Source: Chitinophagaceae bacterium
Lineage (GTDB): Bacteria; Bacteroidota; Bacteroidia; Chitinophagales; Chitinophagaceae
Length of the DNA: 11,631 nucleotides
Direction: 5' to 3'
NCBI GenBank assembly: GCA_947489175.1
Contig: CANLED010000034.1
Coordinates: 1-11,631 of the forward strand
Position 1 is the first letter of the stretch, and every line of letters begins with the position of its first letter. Below, piece by piece: positions 1-7,930 of this stretch. The position numbers were made by a program, and so were the translations under genes. The notes beneath the pieces were generated by a model that made no database searches, was not told the DNA's origin, and saw nothing but the letters and a program-made list of their open reading frames with translations.

Positions 1-311
1 AGATAATTTTTCCAATTGTCAATTAGTTTTCTTTTGTTGAGACGTGCAATCTTATCGGTTTTATATCCAGATGATTGCCCGAGTAGCTTTACAAGGTTAT
101 ATTGCGATTCCGCCAATAATTGCAGCACAAAATGTTTTGAGGCCGTCACCAATTCAAGTGTTTTTGTTCCTTTATAGATAGCCACCATCATTCTTTTTGG
201 AGTCATGCTTACAGCAGAAACATACGTGCAGATGTGCATGTTATGCTCTTCATTATGTTTAGAACTTACGCTATAAACGGGTAAGTTAATTCTGTTCCAA
301 GGTCTTTTCAT
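1..311 (-). CDS. Flavin reductase-like FMN-binding protein (3' end cut by window edge)
   Basis: I translated this partial gene by hand from the ATG at 311; it stays open to the window edge and gives 103 codons. The protein begins MKRPWNRINLPVYS and continues with TYVSAVSMTPKRMMVAIYKG at about residues 29-48, then TKTLELV. This pattern is typical of the N-terminal part of the flavin reductase-like split-barrel domain (PF01613), where the segment after the first strand contacts FMN. Members reduce or bind FMN and often supply reduced flavin to a partner oxygenase; the actual substrate here is unknown. The gene is divergent from the SDR gene at 445, with 133 bp between the start codons. The C-terminal part lies outside the window, so a full-length check is not possible. 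The family assignment is from recognised pattern only. Confidence 0.72.
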   Translation of the reverse strand, partial: MKRPWNRINLPVYSVSSKHNEEHNMHICTYVSAVSMTPKRMMVAIYKGTKTLELVTASKHFVLQLLAESQYNLVKLLGQSSGYKTDKIARLNKRKLIDNWKNY

Positions 312-444
312 TTTTATGAAGGTTATTGAAGGTTACTATCATTTCAAAAATGGTTAAAAAAATGAGTTTAAACGAGTTATTTTTTTTATACCATTCAAAG
401 AGAAAACAAAATTGTGTTTTAAATGTTTTTAACAAAAAAGAGAT

Positions 445-1161
445 ATGGAGAAATTAACTGCAAAAAAAATTTTGGTTGTTGGCGCTACGGGTGGCATTGG
501 TACTCATTTGGTAAAATTATTGCACCAGAGTGGGGCAAATGTGTTCATAACAGGTAGAAATGTAAGGCGATTAGCTGATTTAGCTGATTCAATTGGATTA
601 TCCAATTCAAAATTGTTTGCAGGTGATATTTCAGTTTCATCTGATGTGGAGGCATTAGCTGCTGCGGTGTCTGCTGAGATGGGAACACTGGATATATTAA
701 TTAATGCCGCCGGAATTGGCATTATCAAGCCCTTGGAGCAACTTACTATTGAAGACTTTAATAGATCCATACAAACCAATTTGCTTGGTTCTTTTCTGTT
801 GGTAAAATCATTTCTTCCAGCTATGAAGGAAGTGAAAAAAGGGTTAATCATTAATATTCCTGGGGTATTGGGAAAAGTGCCTATGGCAGGTGCAGCAGCA
901 TATTCAGCCAGCAAGTATGGATTGGTTGGTATGATGCAGTGTATTAGGGAAGAGCTTAAACGAACTGAAATTAGAATTACCAATATATTTTTAGGTGGTG
1001 TTGATTCACCTTTTTGGGAAACAATTGACCTAAAAGTTCAGAAAGAAAAGATGATAAGGGAAGAAGAAGCTGCCAGGGCAATTTGGTTTTTATGCCAACA
1101 ACCAGCCAGTGGCGTTGTAAGTGAAATGGTTCTTCAGCCCTTTAATCATCAGGCTATTTAA
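445..1161 (+). CDS. Short-chain dehydrogenase/reductase (SDR) with Gly at the catalytic Ser position
   Basis: This 238-residue protein is a classical-length SDR with a Rossmann fold, probably a cytoplasmic NADP(H)-dependent oxidoreductase of unknown substrate. The nucleotide-binding motif GATGGIG is at residues 13-19. The TGR at 36-38 after strand 2 suggests NADPH preference. NAAG is at 87-90, the conserved Asn (QTN) at 112, and the catalytic YSASK at 153-157. The catalytic Ser normally sits 13 residues before the Tyr in an 'NISS' motif. Here the stretch reads NIPG, so that position is Gly140. The C-terminal GGVDSPFW (184-191) probably belongs to the substrate loop. Either the enzyme uses another proton relay, or it is a weak or non-catalytic member. 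Its stop codon directly abuts the stop codon of mgtE on the other strand. I cannot name a substrate. Confidence 0.88.
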   Translation: MEKLTAKKILVVGATGGIGTHLVKLLHQSGANVFITGRNVRRLADLADSIGLSNSKLFAGDISVSSDVEALAAAVSAEMGTLDILINAAGIGIIKPLEQLTIEDFNRSIQTNLLGSFLLVKSFLPAMKEVKKGLIINIPGVLGKVPMAGAAAYSASKYGLVGMMQCIREELKRTEIRITNIFLGGVDSPFWETIDLKVQKEKMIREEEAARAIWFLCQQPASGVVSEMVLQPFNHQAI

Positions 1162-2553
1162 TTATAGCATCGTTCCTTTTAAGAACAAATAAGCGCAGTT
1201 GAAGTAAATTATTACACCTGTTACGTCAACTAAAGTGGCTACAAATGGTGCAGATGAAACAGCTGGATCTGCACCTAATTTTTTTAGTAAGATTGGCAAC
1301 ATGGATCCAGTGATTGTTCCAAACATCACTACTCCTATCAATGATATGCCTACTACTGAAGCAATTAACACGTAGTGGGCACCGTACACGTCTGGAAAAA
1401 TTTGCGCCCAAATAACCACGCGAGAAAAACCAATAATACCCAATACTGTTCCTAGAAGGATGCCAGAAACGATCTCCCTGCGCATTACATTCCACCAATC
1501 TTCTAAGGTAACCTCACCGACAGTAAGTGCCTGAATAATGAGTGAAGAGGCTTGAGATCCAGTATTTCCTCCGCTGGAGATAATCAGAGGTATGAATAAA
1601 GACAAAACCAATGCTTTGTCTAACGCCATTTCGTAAGATGCCATAGCTGTTGCCGTGAGCATTTCACCCATGAAAAGTACAATCAACCATCCAACTCTTT
1701 TTTTGAAAAGTTTCAAGATAGAAATTTCCAAATAGGGTTCTTCTAAAGCTTCGGTACCTCCCATTTTTTGCATGTCTTCACTGAATTCTTCATTAGCAAC
1801 CCAGAGCACATCATCGATGGTTACAATTCCAACCAATATATTGTTGTTGTCAACAACCGGCAATGCAACCCTGTTGTTCATTTTAAAGACTTGGTTGGCC
1901 ATTTCTTGGTCATCGTTTACATTTAGTTCAATGTATCGACCATCCGTAAGTTCACTAACCAAACGTTCTGGGGGAGAAAGCAAAAACTCCCTAATTCTTA
2001 CGTCATCTACCAATTGCCCATTGTCATTGATAACATAAATTACATCAATCGTTTCACTGTCTTTTCCAACTTCTCTAATATGTTCAAGTACTTCAGCAAT
2101 GGTCCAATCTGATTGCACCGCAATATAGTCGGGCGTCATTAAACGGCCAACACTTCCTTCATCGTATCCAAGCAGTGACAGGGTTATTTTCCGCTCCTCG
2201 TGGTTTAAAAGTTTTATCAGTTCACGAACAGCTTCAGTTGGAAGCTCTTCAAGAAATGAAGTACGGTCATCTGCTGGTAGCTCATTGAGGAGGGCTGCTG
2301 TTTTTAAAGGCTGAAGTTCATGGATGATTTGTTTTTGAACATTGAGTTCAAGTATTTTGAAAGTACTAGCAGCTCGGTGAACTGATAGAGATGCAATTAT
2401 TTTAGTTGCATGATCTTCATTATCTTCAACCAATGTGGCAACATCGCTGATGTTCAGGTTGTTCAAAAACTCATGGATGTTCATTTCATCCTCATCAGAG
2501 ATGATGAGTTCGAATTGTTCTTGAAACCCGAGGTTATTTGCCGCCAGACTCAT
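1162..2553 (-). CDS. mgtE: MgtE-type magnesium channel/transporter
   Basis: This is an inner-membrane Mg2+ channel gated by cytosolic Mg2+. I chose the ATG at 2553 (463 aa); the reading frame extends two codons further only through a TTG at 2559. In order, the protein has an acidic helical MgtE N-domain (about 30-130), two CBS domains (about 135-260), a connecting helix, and a C-terminal membrane domain of about five helices (285-460). Family signatures are visible: PLIISSGGNTGSQ at 322-334 and DPAVSSAP at 429-436, followed by ATLVDVTG. The Asp443 in the last motif corresponds by position to the ion-selecting Asp432 of the Thermus thermophilus protein. Length matches the family (about 450). 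The divergent SET gene starts 54 bp upstream, which leaves no room for a magnesium riboswitch of the kind known in Firmicutes. Confidence 0.95.
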   Translation of the reverse strand: MSLAANNLGFQEQFELIISDEDEMNIHEFLNNLNISDVATLVEDNEDHATKIIASLSVHRAASTFKILELNVQKQIIHELQPLKTAALLNELPADDRTSFLEELPTEAVRELIKLLNHEERKITLSLLGYDEGSVGRLMTPDYIAVQSDWTIAEVLEHIREVGKDSETIDVIYVINDNGQLVDDVRIREFLLSPPERLVSELTDGRYIELNVNDDQEMANQVFKMNNRVALPVVDNNNILVGIVTIDDVLWVANEEFSEDMQKMGGTEALEEPYLEISILKLFKKRVGWLIVLFMGEMLTATAMASYEMALDKALVLSLFIPLIISSGGNTGSQASSLIIQALTVGEVTLEDWWNVMRREIVSGILLGTVLGIIGFSRVVIWAQIFPDVYGAHYVLIASVVGISLIGVVMFGTITGSMLPILLKKLGADPAVSSAPFVATLVDVTGVIIYFNCAYLFLKGTML

Positions 2554-2607
2554 GCACAAAAATTTTAGCGAAATTAATCATAGTTTTTCACCTTACAATA
2601 TTAAGTT

Positions 2608-2991
2608 ATGATTCAGCCTTACCTGCATATTTTGCCCACAGAAAAAAGGGGAAGTGGTGTTTTTACTTCGCAGTCAATTGCTAAAGGAACGGTTATTGAG
2701 ATCGCACCTGTGATTGTGATGGGAGCAGCCGATCGTGAATTTTTAGATAAGACATTGCTTCACGATTATATTTTTGAATGGGGATCAGAAAAAAGTCAGT
2801 GTTGCATGGCATTGGGGTATGTACCCATTTATAATCATTCATATAAATCCAATTGCATCTATGAAATGGATTATCAGTACAATCAAATCAGCATCATTGC
2901 TGTATCAAATATCAACAAAGGAGAGGAGCTTTTTATCAATTACAATGGTGATTGGAATGATCCACAGCCGTTGTGGTTTGAAGCAATTTAA
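2608..2991 (+). CDS. Small stand-alone SET-domain protein, putative lysine methyltransferase
   Basis: The 127-residue protein is almost entirely one SET domain. The start of the fold is RGSGVFTSQSIAKGTVIE at 14-31. The S-adenosylmethionine-binding NHS motif is at 76-78 with a second Asn at 82 (NHSYKSN). The closing GEELFINY at 105-112 carries the conserved Tyr112. SET proteins transfer methyl groups from S-adenosylmethionine to lysine side chains, and bacterial stand-alone versions have mostly unknown substrates. No pre-SET or post-SET cysteine cluster is visible, and only Cys65, Cys66 and Cys83 occur. The protein lacks a signal peptide and is probably cytoplasmic. It is divergent from mgtE with a 54-bp gap and is followed by 101 bp before the acyl-CoA dehydrogenase gene. 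The domain call is strong; the target protein is unknown. Confidence 0.85.
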   Translation: MIQPYLHILPTEKRGSGVFTSQSIAKGTVIEIAPVIVMGAADREFLDKTLLHDYIFEWGSEKSQCCMALGYVPIYNHSYKSNCIYEMDYQYNQISIIAVSNINKGEELFINYNGDWNDPQPLWFEAI

Positions 2992-3065
2992 GTGAGAAGT
3001 TTATGATTTAGTGTTTAATGGTTATGCATTGTTTTTGACAAATAAAGCGATGTTTCAAACTTTTG

Positions 3066-3073
3066 TAACTTTG
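3066..3073 (+). promoter_or_regulatory. Bacteroidetes-type -7 element upstream of the acyl-CoA dehydrogenase gene
   Basis: TAACTTTG matches the TAnnTTTG -7 consensus of the Bacteroidetes primary sigma factor exactly and ends 19 bp before the ATG at 3093. No good TTG/TTTG box lies at the expected distance of about 19-21 bp upstream; the nearest, at 3034-3037, is 28 bp away. The element is therefore only moderately supported. Confidence 0.5.
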
Positions 3074-3092
3074 CAAATATTATAAGAAAAAT

Positions 3093-4274
3093 ATGGCACG
3101 ACAAGATCTCTTTGAATCTCCAGATTATTATCAGCTTGATGAATTGCTATCTGAGGAGCACGTTATGATACGTGATGCCATCCGGAATTACGTAAAAAAG
3201 TCAATATCACCCATTATTGAGGATGCTGCACAGAAATGCATTTTTCCTATGCAGATTGTAAAAGAAATGGGCGCCTTAGGTTGTTTTGGTCCAACAATTC
3301 CTACCCTCTATGGCGGGGCAGGTTTGGATAACATCAGTTATGGTTTGATGATGCAGGAGTTGGAGCGAGGTGACAGCGGAGTTCGATCAACAGCAAGTGT
3401 TCAAGGGTCTTTGGTGATGTATCCTATCTATCAGTATGGTTCTGAGGAACAGAAAATGAAATACTTGCCTAAACTTGCTACTGGTGATTGGTTGGGATGT
3501 TTTGGATTAACAGAAGCTGATCATGGAAGCAATCCTGCTGGTATGTTAACTCATTATAAGGAAGAAGGAGATCATGTTGTGTTAAATGGAAGTAAGATGT
3601 GGATTAGCAATGCACCTTTTGCAGACATCGCTGTTGTTTGGGCTAAAAATGAAATCGGTGAAATTAAAGGTGTTATTGTAGAAAGGGGGATGGAAGGTTT
3701 TTCAACACCTGAAATTCATGGGAAGTGGAGTTTAAGGGCATCTGCTACGGGAGAATTGTTGTTTGAGGACGTGAAGGTGCCTAAGGAAAATATATTGCCA
3801 GGTGTTGTTGGATTAAAAGGACCACTTGGTTGTTTGTCAAAAGCCCGTTATGGCATTGCTTGGGGGGTGTTGGGATTGGCGATGGATTGTTACGATGTGG
3901 CACTTCGTTATGCTAAAGAGAGAATGCAATTTGATAAACCCATTGGAGCATTTCAGTTGCAGCAAAAAAAACTGGCTGAGATGGTAACTGAAATAACGAA
4001 AGCCCAATTGCTAAATTGGAGGTTGGGTACATTGATGGACGCCGGAAAAGCCAATGCTGCACAAATTAGCATGGCCAAAAGAAATTCATGTGCCATGGCC
4101 CAGGATATATGCAGAGATGCTCGTCAGATATTGGGGGGAATGGGAATCACCGATGAATATCCAGTCATGCGTCACATGATGAACTTAGAAAGTGTGATTA
4201 CCTATGAAGGTACTCATGATATTCATCTTTTGATAACTGGGATGGATATCACTGGCTTTAATGCTTTTAAGTAA
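3093..4274 (+). CDS. gcdH: Acyl-CoA dehydrogenase, glutaryl-CoA dehydrogenase type
   Basis: This 393-residue FAD flavoprotein probably oxidises and decarboxylates glutaryl-CoA to crotonyl-CoA in lysine/tryptophan breakdown. Acyl-CoA dehydrogenase N-terminal, middle and C-terminal domains are all present at normal length. Features shared with human GCDH include RSTASVQGSLVMYPIYQYGS from Arg98 (human Arg94 binds the glutaryl carboxylate), LGCFGLTEADHGSNP at 134-148, and ARYGIAWGVLG at 251-261. The catalytic base is Glu372 in TYEGTHDIH (370-378), matching human Glu370. RMQFDKPIGAFQLQQKKLA is the usual C-terminal flavin-contact stretch. The YEGTHDIH context together with the RS..SVQ arginine makes the glutaryl-CoA subtype much more likely than a straight-chain acyl-CoA enzyme. 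The gene heads a probable operon: aroK starts 31 bp downstream. Confidence 0.92.
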   Translation: MARQDLFESPDYYQLDELLSEEHVMIRDAIRNYVKKSISPIIEDAAQKCIFPMQIVKEMGALGCFGPTIPTLYGGAGLDNISYGLMMQELERGDSGVRSTASVQGSLVMYPIYQYGSEEQKMKYLPKLATGDWLGCFGLTEADHGSNPAGMLTHYKEEGDHVVLNGSKMWISNAPFADIAVVWAKNEIGEIKGVIVERGMEGFSTPEIHGKWSLRASATGELLFEDVKVPKENILPGVVGLKGPLGCLSKARYGIAWGVLGLAMDCYDVALRYAKERMQFDKPIGAFQLQQKKLAEMVTEITKAQLLNWRLGTLMDAGKANAAQISMAKRNSCAMAQDICRDARQILGGMGITDEYPVMRHMMNLESVITYEGTHDIHLLITGMDITGFNAFK

Positions 4275-4305
4275 CCATGAAAGTTGAAAATATAAATAAG
4301 ATCAG

Positions 4306-4857
4306 ATGATTGTTTTTCTAATTGGATTTATGGGTTCTGGAAAATCTCACCTAACCCAACAATTATCGATTGCTAACGGATTTAGCGTTTTTGATTTAGA
4401 CCAGGAAATAGAAGCAAGTGTGGGTAAAACCATCAATGAGATTTTTGATATACATGGGGAAACTTATTTTAGAGACCTAGAAGCCTCAATTCTTCGAAAT
4501 CTTACAAATAAATTAATTTTATGTGAGTCACAAGTTTTTGAAAATCAACTCAATAAAAGTAATTTTGTATTCATTGCATGCGGAGGGGGAACACCATGTT
4601 TTAAGAATAATATGAATTGGATGAATGAAAAGGGATTGACAGTTTGGTTAAACCCAAGTAGTGAAATTCTTTTGGCAAGGTTAGCAAAGGATAGGGCAAT
4701 GAGGCCTCTGCTTAAAGGGTTAAACGATGTTGAAATTGAATCTTTCATAAACCTAAAATTGTTGGAAAGAAAGCCATTTTATGAGCAATCAATAGTTACA
4801 ATTAAAGATTCCCCTTTATCGATTGAAACATTTTTAAAATTGATAACACATGCATAG
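4306..4857 (+). CDS. aroK: Shikimate kinase
   Basis: The enzyme phosphorylates shikimate with ATP to shikimate 3-phosphate, the fifth step of the chorismate pathway, in the cytoplasm. The P-loop GFMGSGKS is at residues 7-14. The shikimate/Mg-binding DLD is at 30-32 and FRDLE at 55-59 carries the substrate Arg56. The GGG motif is at 93-95. The LID stretch RAMRPLL at 130-136 carries the ATP-lid Arg133, and ERKPFYEQ around Arg155 is the last family motif. At 183 residues it is a little longer than the usual 165-175. The extra length seems to lie at about 70-88, between the FR..E helix and the GGG strand. It starts 31 bp after gcdH, and its last 8 bp overlap the next gene, so translational coupling is likely. 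Confidence 0.93.
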   Translation: MIVFLIGFMGSGKSHLTQQLSIANGFSVFDLDQEIEASVGKTINEIFDIHGETYFRDLEASILRNLTNKLILCESQVFENQLNKSNFVFIACGGGTPCFKNNMNWMNEKGLTVWLNPSSEILLARLAKDRAMRPLLKGLNDVEIESFINLKLLERKPFYEQSIVTIKDSPLSIETFLKLITHA

Positions 4858-5263
4858 GATTTTATTTAAAACAGCAGCTTTTTTGGCAGCATTGTCTGTT
4901 ATTTTCGGAGCATTTGGCGCACATGCGTTAAAGGATTTTGTAAGTGTAGAAGATCTTAATTCCGCAAAAACAGGTATTAATTACCAAATGTTTCATTCTA
5001 TTGCCATTTTCATAGCCGGCATGAAGTACAGGCATTATCCAAACAAAAAAATCCTTTGGGCATCCTATTGTTTTGTTATAGGCATAATACTTTTTAGTGG
5101 TTCATTGTATGCGATTGTGCTTTTGAAAACTGCAGGTGTTCCAATCAATTCAATAATTGCAATGTTAACTCCTTTGGGCGGTATTTCATTTGTTTTGGGA
5201 TGGTTGTGTATGTTCATGGGAATTCCTTCCGATGAAAGTTATACTAAGAAGCCAAAGCAATAA
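4850..5263 (+). CDS. DUF423 family small integral membrane protein
   Basis: This 137-residue protein has four hydrophobic segments at about 5-25, 46-60, 68-92 and 103-125, so it should be an inner-membrane protein. Family hallmarks are GAFGAHALK at 20-28, YQMFHSIA at 45-52, ILFSGSLY at 80-87 and TPLGGISFVLGW at 107-118. Together these identify DUF423 (the YwdK/YgdD group), whose biochemical function is not established. The ATG lies inside the end of aroK, and the reading frames overlap by 8 bp. The short basic, polar C-terminal tail (SYTKKPKQ) probably faces the cytoplasm. It is likely the last gene of the gcdH-aroK unit, because a separate promoter-like element precedes ftsK. Confidence 0.9.
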   Translation: MHRILFKTAAFLAALSVIFGAFGAHALKDFVSVEDLNSAKTGINYQMFHSIAIFIAGMKYRHYPNKKILWASYCFVIGIILFSGSLYAIVLLKTAGVPINSIIAMLTPLGGISFVLGWLCMFMGIPSDESYTKKPKQ

Positions 5264-5325
5264 CTTAAGGTTTTGCTAAATGATTTCATCTATAAAAACC
5301 ATGTATTTTGGAGCACATTATGGTG

Positions 5326-5333
5326 TAAATTTG
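5326..5333 (+). promoter_or_regulatory. Bacteroidetes-type -7 element upstream of ftsK
   Basis: TAAATTTG is an exact TAnnTTTG match 47 bp before the ftsK ATG, in the 117-bp gap after the DUF423 gene. A TTTG at 5307-5310 lies 15 bp upstream, which is shorter than the usual spacer of about 19-21 bp. The assignment is tentative. Confidence 0.45.
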
Positions 5334-5380
5334 GGTGATATCAACTGAAAGGAAATAACAATAAAATTTATCATCAGCAC

Positions 5381-7870
5381 ATGGGAAATAAATTAAAATC
5401 CCCCAAAATTAATCCAGACCCTGATGTATTTACAGAAGAAAAACCAGACGAAGTTGCTATCAAGGAATTGGTGAGAGACAAACGAACCCATAAAATATTC
5501 GGTGCTTTTTTGGTATTTATTTGTTTCTTTTTATTGATTGCATTTGGGTCCTATTTGTTTACGTGGACCGCTGATCAGGATAAGATTAGGGATACGGGCA
5601 TCAAAATATTGCTCCCAAACGAACTTGAAATAACCAATTTATTTGGCAGTTTAGGCGCCTACACCGCATTCGTTTTTTTTGAATATGGCTTTGGCATTGC
5701 TTCTTTCTTTTTTTGCATGTTGTTTTTTGTATTGGGAATAAATCTTTTATTAGATAGAAAAGTGTACTCCTTGTGGAGAAGCATTCGCTATATGATATTA
5801 GGGTTAGTGATTGTTAGCGTAAGTGCATCATATTTTACAGGATTGTCTTCTTTTAATTGGGGCGGGGCTTTTGGGCAATATTCATCAACTTGGATGAACG
5901 CGGTAATTGGAAAAGTAGGCACTTTTGCCGTTTTAGTTACTGCTCTTTTTGCCTATTTTATTTGGAGATTTAACCCTGTTTTTAATTGGACATTCGGTAA
6001 GAAGGCTACGCCAACTGTAGTTTTGAATGAGGCTGTTTTAGCTAACCCAATATCAACCGTAGTTCCAGAAACTGTTCAACCCAGGCTTGATTTAACGCAG
6101 GGAGACCTAGGGAAACGAAGAAAAAAAAGAGGTGATTTCAATCCTGATGATCAATCAACCCCGTTTGAGATAGTTGAAAAAGAGGAAGAAGTATTTCCAT
6201 TGTTGAAGGATCAAACACTCGACAATTCTAATAAATTATTGGTGTCTAACGATGGTGAATTAACCGTAGGAAACGATGATTTATCAGAACCAGTGCCTGA
6301 GTTAGAAATCAAACCTGTTATTCAGGAATCAACAGCAATGTCTAAAGCATCAGCTGTATTGGGTTCAGCTAATTACGACCCAATTGCTGATTTAAAGAAT
6401 TACAAATACCCGGCGTTGGATTTATTGGCTCAGCATTCAGGAGAAAAAATTGTAATGGATCAACATGAGTTGGAGGCGAACAAGAACCAAATCATGACAA
6501 CCTTGCGCAATTATGATATTGAAATACAAAAGATTTTTGCTACTGTAGGACCAACCGTAACGCTCTATGAAATTGTGCCGGCGGCAGGGGTAAGGATTTC
6601 TAGGATTAAAAATCTCGAAGACGATATTGCTCTTAGTCTCTCAGCATTGGGTATCAGGATTATTGCCCCTATTCCAGGAAAAGGAACTATTGGAATTGAA
6701 GTGCCGAATGTTAAGAAAAGCATTGTAGGCATGAGGTCTTTGTTAGCATCTGAGAAGTTTCAGAAAAATGATTATGCGCTCCCGATTGCATTGGGTAAAA
6801 AAATTGACAACGAAAATTTCATACTAGATTTGGCAGCTATGCCACATCTTTTGATGGCTGGAGCAACAGGTCAAGGAAAGTCTGTTGGATTAAATGCCAT
6901 CCTCGTTTCGCTTTTGTATAAAAAGCATCCCTCACAACTTAAGTTTGTTTTGGTTGACCCGAAAAAAGTGGAATTGTCATTGTATAAAATCATTGAGAAA
7001 CACTTTTTAGCAAAATTACCTGGAGAAGAAGATGCAATTATCACTGATACAAGAAAGGTTGTAAGTACTTTGAATGCGCTTTGTATTGAAATGGATGAAA
7101 GATATGATTTGTTGAAGGAAGCCGGTTGTCGAAACATCAGGGAATACAATGAAAAATTTGTTAGCAGAATATTATTGCCAACTAAAGGCCATAAATTCCT
7201 TCCTTTTATTGTTCTGGTTATTGATGAGTTTGCAGATTTAATCATGACGGCCGGTAAGGAGATAGAAACTCCCATAGCAAGGTTGGCTCAGTTGGCAAGG
7301 GCAATTGGAATACATTTGATTGTAGCCACACAAAGGCCCTCGGTAAATATCATTACCGGAACGATAAAAGCAAATTTCCCTGCACGAATTGCTTTTAAAG
7401 TTTCATCTAAGATTGACAGCAGAACAATCCTAGATGTGGGTGGTGCTGAGCAGTTAATAGGTCGAGGTGATATGCTCGTTTCATATAATGGTGAAGTTAC
7501 AAGGGTGCAATGTGCTTTTGTAGATACGCCAGAAGTTGAAAAAGTTGTAGATTTCATAGGCATGCAACAAGGGTATCCTTCTGCATTTGAACTGCCTGAA
7601 GTCATTGATGAAAAAGATATAGAGGATAGAGAGGTTGATTTATTAAGCAGAGATCCTTTGTTCAATGACGCTGCCGTGCTCATTGTGCAAAGTCAAATGG
7701 GCTCTACTTCTTTGATTCAACGCAGGATGAAATTGGGGTATAACAGAGCTGGTAGGTTGATGGATCAGTTGGAAGCTGCTGGGATTGTTGGTCCGAGTAA
7801 AGGAAGTAAAGTGAGAGAAGTTTTGTATAAAACAGAATATGAACTAGATCAATACCTGAATTCGATATAA
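5381..7870 (+). CDS. ftsK: FtsK/SpoIIIE family DNA translocase
   Basis: This 829-residue septal DNA pump couples chromosome segregation and dimer resolution to cell division. The N-terminal part has about four membrane segments, at roughly 40-60, 95-123, 137-153 and 177-196. A low-complexity acidic linker (about 205-330) follows. The motor domain has the P-loop GATGQGKS at 494-501 and Walker B VLVIDEFADL at 611-620. LVATQRPSVNIITG-type residues (here LIVATQRPSVNIITG, 646-660) mark the FtsK fold. The C-terminal winged-helix gamma domain (about 757-818) contains IQRRMKLGYNRAGRLMDQLE and GIVGP. This domain reads the polar guide sequences and contacts XerD in the studied systems. All parts are present, and the length is typical for FtsK proteins with a short linker. 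The lolA-like gene follows 60 bp downstream. Confidence 0.95.
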   Translation: MGNKLKSPKINPDPDVFTEEKPDEVAIKELVRDKRTHKIFGAFLVFICFFLLIAFGSYLFTWTADQDKIRDTGIKILLPNELEITNLFGSLGAYTAFVFFEYGFGIASFFFCMLFFVLGINLLLDRKVYSLWRSIRYMILGLVIVSVSASYFTGLSSFNWGGAFGQYSSTWMNAVIGKVGTFAVLVTALFAYFIWRFNPVFNWTFGKKATPTVVLNEAVLANPISTVVPETVQPRLDLTQGDLGKRRKKRGDFNPDDQSTPFEIVEKEEEVFPLLKDQTLDNSNKLLVSNDGELTVGNDDLSEPVPELEIKPVIQESTAMSKASAVLGSANYDPIADLKNYKYPALDLLAQHSGEKIVMDQHELEANKNQIMTTLRNYDIEIQKIFATVGPTVTLYEIVPAAGVRISRIKNLEDDIALSLSALGIRIIAPIPGKGTIGIEVPNVKKSIVGMRSLLASEKFQKNDYALPIALGKKIDNENFILDLAAMPHLLMAGATGQGKSVGLNAILVSLLYKKHPSQLKFVLVDPKKVELSLYKIIEKHFLAKLPGEEDAIITDTRKVVSTLNALCIEMDERYDLLKEAGCRNIREYNEKFVSRILLPTKGHKFLPFIVLVIDEFADLIMTAGKEIETPIARLAQLARAIGIHLIVATQRPSVNIITGTIKANFPARIAFKVSSKIDSRTILDVGGAEQLIGRGDMLVSYNGEVTRVQCAFVDTPEVEKVVDFIGMQQGYPSAFELPEVIDEKDIEDREVDLLSRDPLFNDAAVLIVQSQMGSTSLIQRRMKLGYNRAGRLMDQLEAAGIVGPSKGSKVREVLYKTEYELDQYLNSI

Positions 7871-7930
7871 TAATCTTTTCTTTGCAAAAGAATGTGCTTT
7901 GATACTAAACCCAAATAATCAATAGTTTAC

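Noticed and set aside
504..983. Open frame of 159 codons on the minus strand inside the SDR gene.
   Set aside because: It is the antisense shadow of a well-supported SDR gene and shows no recognisable domain.
2554..2559. Longer mgtE start at TTG (2559).
   Set aside because: An ATG follows two codons later, and TTG gives no extra conserved sequence.
6871..7683. Two minus-strand open frames of more than 130 codons inside ftsK.
   Set aside because: They lie antisense to the conserved FtsK motor domain, are Ser/Thr-rich as typical for antisense frames, and show no motif.
7871..7930. CTTTTCTTTGCAAAAG as a terminator between ftsK and lolA.
   Set aside because: The stem is only five A/T-dominated pairs with no T-run after it, so it is unlikely to end transcription.
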